Positions 5,868 through 10,317 of a DNA stretch of 10,317 bases are shown piece after piece. Under the pieces are notes generated by a model, which did not search any database, was not told the origin of the DNA, and worked only from the letters and a program-made list of their open reading frames with translations. This DNA comes from Paramuribaculum sp. (lineage in GTDB: Bacteria > Bacteroidota > Bacteroidia > Bacteroidales > Muribaculaceae): the NCBI GenBank assembly GCA_029062075.1, contig JAIDQW010000514.1, forward strand, positions 1-10,317, read 5' to 3'. Position 1 is the first letter of the stretch, and every line of letters begins with the position of its first letter. The translations under genes and the position numbers were made by a program.

Positions 5868-6425
5868 ATGATTCTCAATATAAAAAATATGGTGTGCCGA
5901 CATTGTGTCAACGCTCTTGCCGATCTGCTCCGCGAGGCGGGACTCCATGCGAGGCGGGTTGATATAGGGAGCGCCGAGATAGAGGAGGAGAGCCTGGATG
6001 AAACTACAGCCGCCAGACTTGACAGCCTTCTCGCCGATGCGGGATTTGAGCGCATCACCGATGCCGATACCAGGCTGATTGACACAGTTAAACGCACCAT
6101 CATCGACCATGTTCATGAACAGCCGGATTGCACCCGAACCCTATCTTCGTGCCTGGAATCGCATATAGGTATGCCCTACGATACCATCAGCCGAGTGTTC
6201 TCGCAAAAAGAGGGGAGAACGATAGAGCGCTTCTTCATAGCGCAGAAAATAGAGCGTGTTAAAGAGTTGCTTGCATATAATGAGCTTACTCTTAACGAAA
6301 TAGCATATCAAACCGGATATTCGAGCGTAGCTCACCTGTCCCGTCAGTTCAAGCAAATCACCGGTATGTCGCCGAGCGAATACCGCTCAGGCAGCCATCC
6401 TCGCAAAGCAATCAACGAAGTGTAG
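5868..6425 (+). CDS. AraC-type regulator with N-terminal HMA-like metal-binding domain
   Basis: A 185-residue fusion. Residues 1 to about 63 resemble a heavy-metal-associated domain: a first strand ending in MVCRHC (Cys10, Cys13), helix 14-25, and a closing segment around DAGFERI (57-63). Residues about 70-175 form an AraC-type double helix-turn-helix: the first HTH around MPYDTISRVFSQKEG (102-116), then RFFIAQKIERVKELL (121-135), and the second HTH in LTLNEIAYQTGYSSVAHLSRQF (140-161), followed by GMSPSEYR. There is no sugar-binding cupin domain, so the metal domain probably serves as the sensor. The gene ends 84 nt upstream of a permease carrying its own HMA domain, its likely target. ATG 5868 is chosen because the HMA fold begins directly there; earlier starts overlap the DUF2752 gene. 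The sensed metal (Cu, Zn or other) is not determined. Confidence 0.92.
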   Translation: MILNIKNMVCRHCVNALADLLREAGLHARRVDIGSAEIEEESLDETTAARLDSLLADAGFERITDADTRLIDTVKRTIIDHVHEQPDCTRTLSSCLESHIGMPYDTISRVFSQKEGRTIERFFIAQKIERVKELLAYNELTLNEIAYQTGYSSVAHLSRQFKQITGMSPSEYRSGSHPRKAINEV

Positions 6426-6436
6426 CTCCGTAATTA

Positions 6437-6482
6437 TGCAACACTATTCCGGATAAATGTAACACAGTGACATAATTCCGGA
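6437..6482 (+). promoter_or_regulatory. Candidate operator repeats upstream of the permease
   Basis: Two half-site pairs occur twice in the same order: TGCAACAC (6437-6444) with ATTCCGGA (6446-6453), and TGTAACAC (6459-6466) with ATTCCGGA (6475-6482). The second lies in a perfect 10-bp palindrome, ATTCCGGAAT (6475-6484), that abuts the -7 box. Tandem direct repeats just upstream of a promoter with a poor -33 box are typical of AraC-family activator sites. The adjacent AraC-type regulator is the obvious candidate; this link is inference. Confidence 0.42.
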
Positions 6483-6484
6483 AT

Positions 6485-6492
6485 TAATTTTG
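6485..6492 (+). promoter_or_regulatory. -7 box of the permease promoter
   Basis: TAATTTTG is a full match to the Bacteroidetes -7 consensus, 17 nt upstream of the first ATG of the permease. No TTTG or TTG occurs at the usual -33 distance; that position is occupied by the repeat elements. This suggests activator-dependent transcription, starting near 6498. Confidence 0.55.
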
Positions 6493-6509
6493 CATTACTG
6501 AAAAATGTA

Positions 6510-7766
6510 ATGCAACCGATTATGAACTTTACCCATTTTATAAACTCCCTATGGGCAATCATCTGCGAGATGTCGCCCTACATACTTCTCGGCTTTATCA
6601 TAGCCGGTGTGCTCCATGTGTTTGTTGAGCAGCGCACCATGAGCCGCCACCTGAGCGGCAGCAGCTTCAGCTCGGTTATAAAAGCCGCCCTGTTCGGTAT
6701 TCCGTTGCCTTTATGCTCCTGCGGAGTGCTGCCCACCGCGGTGTCTCTCCGCCGTCAGGGAGCGGGCAAAGGCGCCACCACCTCATTTCTGATAGCCACT
6801 CCACAGACCGGAGTAGATTCCATAGCTGCCACATATTCCCTGCTCGGTCTTCCTTTTGCAATTCTGCGCCCTGTGGCTGCACTCACCGGAGCGGTGTTTG
6901 GCGGAGCTATGGTGAATAAATTTGATAAAGAGGATGAGGAGCAGAGCCTTAACTGCAACCTTGCCGATGAGGAAACCAAGAATAAGCCGCTTGCAATCAA
7001 AATCGTAGCAGCACTTAAATACGGTCTTATAGATATGGTGGCGAGTGTCGGACCCTGGCTTGTGACCGGTCTTATCATAGCCGCACTTATAACCGTACTC
7101 GTTCCGGACACTCTGTTTGTGGGTCTGAGCCGCTATCCTCTGCTTGCCATGCTTGCCGTAGTAGCGGTAGCGGTACCGATGTATGTATGCGCCACAGGCT
7201 CCATTCCAATCGCCATGTCGCTGATGGTTAAAGGATTGTCTCCCGGCATAGCTTTCGTGCTGCTGATGGCTGGTCCCGCCGCCAATTTCGCTTCGCTGAT
7301 GATTCTGAGCCGCACCCAGGGAAGGAAAGCCACCATAATATATGTTGCGAGCGTAGTTGTCACGGCGATAGCCTTCGGTCTTATCATAGACACATTTATG
7401 CCCGCCTCATGGTTTTTACCGGCATCATCTGTAGCTGCAGTAGATGCCTGCCATGTGACAATAGGATGGTTTCCAACCGCTTGCAGCATTCTGCTCCTTG
7501 CGCTTCTGTGCTACACCTTCTTTATGAGCAAACATAATCACAAACACCATAATATCACTGAAATGACAAAAGAATACAAAATCAACGGCATGGCTTGTCA
7601 GCATTGCAAAAACAATGTTGAGAAGCAGCTTGCAAAAGTTCCCGGAGTGGAAAGCGTCGAGGTGAATCTTGACAAAGCGGTGGCAACCGTTACCGGCAAT
7701 GCGGACAGCAATGCCGTAATTGATGCAATTCGCCTTGCGGGCTACGAATTTGTAAGTGTAAGTTAA
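6510..7766 (+). CDS. Cu/Zn efflux permease (YraQ/SO_0444 family) fused to a C-terminal HMA domain
   Basis: A 418-residue protein. Residues 1 to about 338 are a polytopic permease with two related halves: the first contains GIPLPLCSCGVLPTA (63-77) followed by RRQGAGKGATTSFLIATPQTG, the second MYVCATGSIPIA (224-235) and MAGPAANFASL. These Cys- and Pro-bearing motifs mark the UPF0718/YraQ permeases, of which the SO_0444 group is annotated as Cu/Zn exporters. An acidic insert (about 139-155) separates the halves. A His-rich linker (KHNHKHH, 341-347) leads to an HMA domain (about 353-418) with the metal-binding motif GMACQHC (Cys363, Cys366). The protein probably exports metal across the inner membrane, with the HMA domain handing over or sensing it. 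ATG 6522 (residue 5) is an equally plausible start. Its stop overlaps the convergent pldA stop by 4 bp. Confidence 0.92.
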   Translation: MQPIMNFTHFINSLWAIICEMSPYILLGFIIAGVLHVFVEQRTMSRHLSGSSFSSVIKAALFGIPLPLCSCGVLPTAVSLRRQGAGKGATTSFLIATPQTGVDSIAATYSLLGLPFAILRPVAALTGAVFGGAMVNKFDKEDEEQSLNCNLADEETKNKPLAIKIVAALKYGLIDMVASVGPWLVTGLIIAALITVLVPDTLFVGLSRYPLLAMLAVVAVAVPMYVCATGSIPIAMSLMVKGLSPGIAFVLLMAGPAANFASLMILSRTQGRKATIIYVASVVVTAIAFGLIIDTFMPASWFLPASSVAAVDACHVTIGWFPTACSILLLALLCYTFFMSKHNHKHHNITEMTKEYKINGMACQHCKNNVEKQLAKVPGVESVEVNLDKAVATVTGNADSNAVIDAIRLAGYEFVSVS

Positions 7767-8623
7767 TAGTCACTGAACAGCTGCGGCTTGATGACTATTC
7801 CCACCCTCAGCTGAGAGTGGAATTCCTTGAAAGCAAGCAATCCCTCGCCATAACCGTTATAGTACTGAAGGAAGAGGTACTGGTTGTCGCGGGGGAAAAT
7901 CTTGTAATTGAGCTCAATGATAGTGTTATAGTTGAGTTCCCAGCCTTTGCGCTTGGTGAGAATAATCGATGCACCGAAACGCTTGTTGATAGTGGAGAAA
8001 GAGGTGCCTATCTGATAGATACCGCAGTAGTCGAGAATGTCCTTATTCTGCAGACCGTCGATAATAGGGAGCCATACTTTGCCGTGAACAATAAAGTTCG
8101 GGTCAATCATAATGCTGGCTCCCAGAGATATTTTATTCCATGAGCGTGATGCGGTGCCGTCTCTTCCGTTGCTCTCATGCTCTGCAAGGAGAAGTAGCTT
8201 GCCTATATACCTGTTTTTTACAAACAGATGTTTAGCCAGACCTATACCCGGATTGAAATTCAGGTCGGTCATAGGCATTGAGCGTTCCAGCACATTCCAG
8301 AAGCACTTCTGGGAATAGAACAGGAAAAGGTATGTGTGCCAAGGCAATACACTCTTGGTGAGACGCTGCGCAATTGAAATCTGAAACTTGATATTTGTGT
8401 TCTGCCTGGTAGGTTTCGGACCCACCGAAGTGCCGAAAATGAAGTAATTGTCCTTATACAGTCCGAAATAGGGACCATTATCCAGAGCCTTGCGGAGACT
8501 GTCACTTGAAATTTCAACCTGATTATTTTCCTCACCCATTATCTGTGAGAAAGAGCGCGGTGCAGCGACAGCCATTAATATGACAGCCACATATAATCTC
8601 ATAAATTTGGTAAACAGTGACAT
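7763..8623 (-). CDS. pldA: Outer-membrane phospholipase A
   Basis: A 286-residue precursor with a signal peptide (about 1-26, ending SFS before Gln27), matching OMPLA, a 12-stranded beta barrel that hydrolyses acyl chains of phospholipids misplaced in the outer leaflet. The catalytic triad is intact and spaced as in E. coli (His142, Ser144, Asn156): His149 and Ser151 in EHESNGR, Asn163 in SRSWNK. The Ca2+-site residues Arg154 and Ser159 are also at conserved positions. YYNGYGEGLLAF near residue 255-266 is the conserved late-strand motif, and the chain ends in aromatic Tyr, as expected for insertion by the BAM complex. The gene begins 15 nt after trpB on the same strand and probably shares its transcript. 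OMPLA activity normally depends on dimerisation triggered by membrane damage. Confidence 0.93.
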   Translation of the reverse strand: MSLFTKFMRLYVAVILMAVAAPRSFSQIMGEENNQVEISSDSLRKALDNGPYFGLYKDNYFIFGTSVGPKPTRQNTNIKFQISIAQRLTKSVLPWHTYLFLFYSQKCFWNVLERSMPMTDLNFNPGIGLAKHLFVKNRYIGKLLLLAEHESNGRDGTASRSWNKISLGASIMIDPNFIVHGKVWLPIIDGLQNKDILDYCGIYQIGTSFSTINKRFGASIILTKRKGWELNYNTIIELNYKIFPRDNQYLFLQYYNGYGEGLLAFKEFHSQLRVGIVIKPQLFSDY

Positions 8624-8638
8624 GGCAAAGCGTTACAA

Positions 8639-10006
8639 TCAAATCAATTTTTCAAGAATGGAGGTGTTTTGCGCCACCTGCTCGTCGGTAACCTCATAGT
8701 TAGCGAGGTCGCCGGCAAGATAACGGTCGTAAGCGGTCATGTCAATCAGCCCGTGACCGGAAAGATTGAACAGGATAACCTTTTGCTCTCCGCTCTCCTT
8801 AGCCTTTTTAGCCTCGCGGATCGCTGCAGCGATAGCGTGAGCCGATTCAGGCGCGGGAATAATACCCTCCGCCTTGGCAAATAAAGTGGCGGCTTCAAAC
8901 GACTCCAACTGAGGAATATCCACAGCATCCATCAGCTTGTCCTGCTTGAGCTGACTCACCACCGCTCCGGCTCCGTGGTAGCGGAGTCCTCCGGCGTGGA
9001 TATTTGCGGGTGCGAAATTGTGTCCGAGAGTAAGCATTGGAATCAGGGGAGTGTATCCGGCTTCGTCACCGAAGTCATACTGCATCACACCTCTTGTGAG
9101 CTTGGGGCATGAAGAAGGCTCAGCGGCAATGAATCTGGTGTTTCTTTCACCTGAAAGATTATGGCGCATGAAGGGGAAAGATATTCCGGAGAAGTTAGAG
9201 CCTCCACCGAAACAGCCTATTACAATATCGGGATATTCACCCGCCATTTCCATCTGCTTCTCAGCTTCAAGTCCTATAACAGTCTGGTGCAGTGCAACAT
9301 GGTTGAGCACAGAGCCGAGGGCATACTTGCAGTTTGGTGTTGACATAGCCAGCTCCACCGCCTCAGATATAGCTGTGCCGAGTGAGCCCTGATAGTTTGG
9401 ATTTTCAGTGATAATCTTGCGTCCGGCGCTTGTTGACATGCTCGGCGAGGCTATCACCTCAGCTCCGTAGGTCTGCATGATAGAGCGGCGGTAAGGCTTC
9501 TGATTAAATGAAATCTTAACCATATAAACAGCCAGATCAAGCCCGAACATGCGTGAAGCGAGCGAGAGTGCCGCACCCCATTGTCCCGCGCCTGTTTCGG
9601 TGGTTACGTTTGTAACTCCCTGCTTCTTGCAGTAGTAAGCCTGCGGGATTGCGGAGTTGAGTTTATGTGAACCTACAGGGCTCACACTCTCGTTCTTAAA
9701 ATAAATATGTGCGGGAGTGTCAAGCAATTTTTCAAGTCCGCGAGCTCTAACCAGGGGAGTAGGACGCCAGATTTTGTAGAGGTCGCGCACCTCTTCGGGA
9801 ATTTCAATCCAGGAGTCGGTAAAATTCATCTCCTGCTTAGCCGCCTCCTGTGAAAAGAGGGGATAAAGATCCTCGGCAGTGAGAGGCTGTTTAGTCTGAG
9901 GATTGAGCATAGGACGCGGTTTAACCGGCATCGAGGGGATAATATTATACCATGCGGTAGGGATATCTTTTTCCTGCAAAAGGAATTTTTTAGAATCGTT
10001 TGCCAC
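8639..10006 (-). CDS. trpB: TrpB2-type tryptophan synthase beta chain (PLP enzyme)
   Basis: A 455-residue PLP-dependent protein of the long TrpB2 subgroup, which makes L-tryptophan from indole and L-serine. The N-terminal extension (about 1-85, with DIPTAWYNI and later IWRPTPLVRA) is typical of TrpB2. Active-site elements are present: PLP Lys115 in VGSHKLNSA, the ETGAGQWG carboxylate-binding loop (137-144), the GCFGGGSNF phosphate-binding loop (about 264-272), and EGIIPAPESAHA (about 380-391). No trpA or other trp gene is nearby, consistent with the family's stand-alone use as an indole-salvage enzyme; TrpB2 proteins usually lack the surface for pairing with TrpA. The start is GTG at 10006: an in-frame stop lies five codons upstream and no ATG fits. 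pldA follows after 15 nt. Confidence 0.94.
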   Translation of the reverse strand: MANDSKKFLLQEKDIPTAWYNIIPSMPVKPRPMLNPQTKQPLTAEDLYPLFSQEAAKQEMNFTDSWIEIPEEVRDLYKIWRPTPLVRARGLEKLLDTPAHIYFKNESVSPVGSHKLNSAIPQAYYCKKQGVTNVTTETGAGQWGAALSLASRMFGLDLAVYMVKISFNQKPYRRSIMQTYGAEVIASPSMSTSAGRKIITENPNYQGSLGTAISEAVELAMSTPNCKYALGSVLNHVALHQTVIGLEAEKQMEMAGEYPDIVIGCFGGGSNFSGISFPFMRHNLSGERNTRFIAAEPSSCPKLTRGVMQYDFGDEAGYTPLIPMLTLGHNFAPANIHAGGLRYHGAGAVVSQLKQDKLMDAVDIPQLESFEAATLFAKAEGIIPAPESAHAIAAAIREAKKAKESGEQKVILFNLSGHGLIDMTAYDRYLAGDLANYEVTDEQVAQNTSILEKLI

Positions 10007-10049
10007 TGATTTATTGATTTATAATGTGATGATTATTGATTGTTTTTGG

Positions 10050-10057
10050 CAAAGGTA
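10050..10057 (-). promoter_or_regulatory. -7 box of the trpB-pldA promoter
   Basis: On the minus strand TACCTTTG (10057-10050) is a full TAnnTTTG match. Transcription would start near 10043, giving a leader of about 37 nt before the GTG at 10006. An A-rich stretch precedes it, but no TTTG sits at the ideal 19-bp distance; the nearest TTG is at 16 bp. Confidence 0.5.
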
Positions 10058-10197
10058 GTAATTTTTTTAATGACAACTTATTTGTGCACGGCATTGATTG
10101 GAGCAGGGGCAAGTGTGCCCAGACTTAAATAAACTTATTATTGGGATATAAAATGTATAATCAGTAATTTACAATATGTATAAAATGGTTAGATATC

Positions 10198-10213
10198 AGT
10201 GATATTTGTCACA
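10198..10213 (+). promoter_or_regulatory. CRP/FNR-like palindrome
   Basis: AGTGATATTTGTCACA matches the CRP consensus TGTGA-N6-TCACA except for its first base. It is centred about 41.5 bp before the start predicted from the -7 box at 10234-10241, the usual position of a class II activator site. A second short palindrome, ATATCA-G-TGATAT (10193-10205), overlaps it. Confidence 0.45.
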
Positions 10214-10233
10214 TAACTCCTGTCATCATTGTC

Positions 10234-10241
10234 TAATTTTG
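10234..10241 (+). promoter_or_regulatory. Rightward -7 box leading out of the window
   Basis: TAATTTTG is a full -7 consensus match and would start transcription near 10247 toward the right edge. The -33 position lacks TTTG (the nearest is 25 bp away), consistent with dependence on an activator at the adjacent palindrome. Confidence 0.5.
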
Positions 10242-10287
10242 TTTCATTGAATATGCAAACATAAATCATGTTTTTTGAAAGATTTCT

Positions 10288-10317
10288 ATGAGTAGGCTCT
10301 GTCCCACAATACTTCCG
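10288..10317 (+). CDS. Possible start of a gene continuing beyond the window
   Basis: An ATG at 10288 opens ten codons (MSRLCPTILP) that remain open at the edge, about 40 nt after the predicted start of the rightward transcript. Other nearby ATGs (10251, 10268) reach stops within a few codons. Too short to identify; the true start could lie further right. Confidence 0.25.
   Translation, partial: MSRLCPTILP

Noticed and set aside
5971..6000. GAGGAGAGCCTGG shared with the gene at 1509-2870 (near 2025-2040)
   Set aside because: A short shared word encoding Glu-rich EEESL in unrelated proteins; chance similarity rather than a repeat element.
10107..10121. GGGCA-AGTG-TGCCC hairpin right of trpB
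   Set aside because: A five-bp stem with no T tract on either side and no gene ending there; not enough for a terminator call.

Overview
The window looks like a chromosomal segment of a Bacteroidales bacterium, most likely Muribaculaceae-like; that placement is inference. Several gene starts are preceded by the Bacteroidetes sigma-ABfr promoter (-33 TTTG, about 19 bp, -7 TAnnTTTG), Shine-Dalgarno sites are generally absent, and the proteins are of Bacteroidetes type. I see no insertion sequence, prophage, CRISPR array, tRNA or rRNA. It reads as core or near-core genome with a few accessory features.

Layout. (1) 1-693, minus: the first 231 residues of a secreted endonuclease/exonuclease/phosphatase-fold protein with its own promoter. 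(2) 694-1508: an 0.8 kb stretch without a convincing gene, but with a strong leftward promoter (1258-1288) and a strong leftward intrinsic terminator (751-799). These would bound an orphan transcript of about 0.5 kb. (3) 1509-6425, plus: a tightly packed gene run, probably one operon. It encodes a single-pass membrane protein of unknown function, a RhaM-like mutarotase, D-aminoacyl-tRNA deacylase (dtd), a MazG-type nucleotide pyrophosphohydrolase, deoxyribose-phosphate aldolase (deoC), a GYF_2-CD225 membrane protein, a DUF2752 membrane protein, and an AraC-type regulator with an N-terminal HMA-like CxxC domain. (4) 6426-6509: a promoter region with repeated operator-like elements. (5) 6510-7766, plus: a predicted Cu/Zn efflux permease (YraQ/SO_0444 type) fused to a C-terminal HMA metal-binding domain. 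(6) 7763-10006, minus: outer-membrane phospholipase A (pldA) directly behind a stand-alone TrpB2-type tryptophan synthase beta chain. (7) 10007-10317: the trpB promoter and a rightward promoter with a CRP/FNR-like palindrome near -41.5, leading to a gene that begins at or beyond the right edge.

How the genes work together. dtd, the MazG-like enzyme and deoC form a clean-up and salvage group, removing D-amino acids from tRNA, hydrolysing unwanted nucleotides and recycling deoxyribose phosphate. The HMA-AraC regulator and the permease-HMA protein form a coherent metal sensing and export pair: both carry a CxxC metal-binding domain and the regulator lies directly upstream of the permease promoter. 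The least explained parts are the orphan transcription unit at 751-1288, the unknown membrane protein at 1509-2870 and the GYF_2-CD225/DUF2752 pair.
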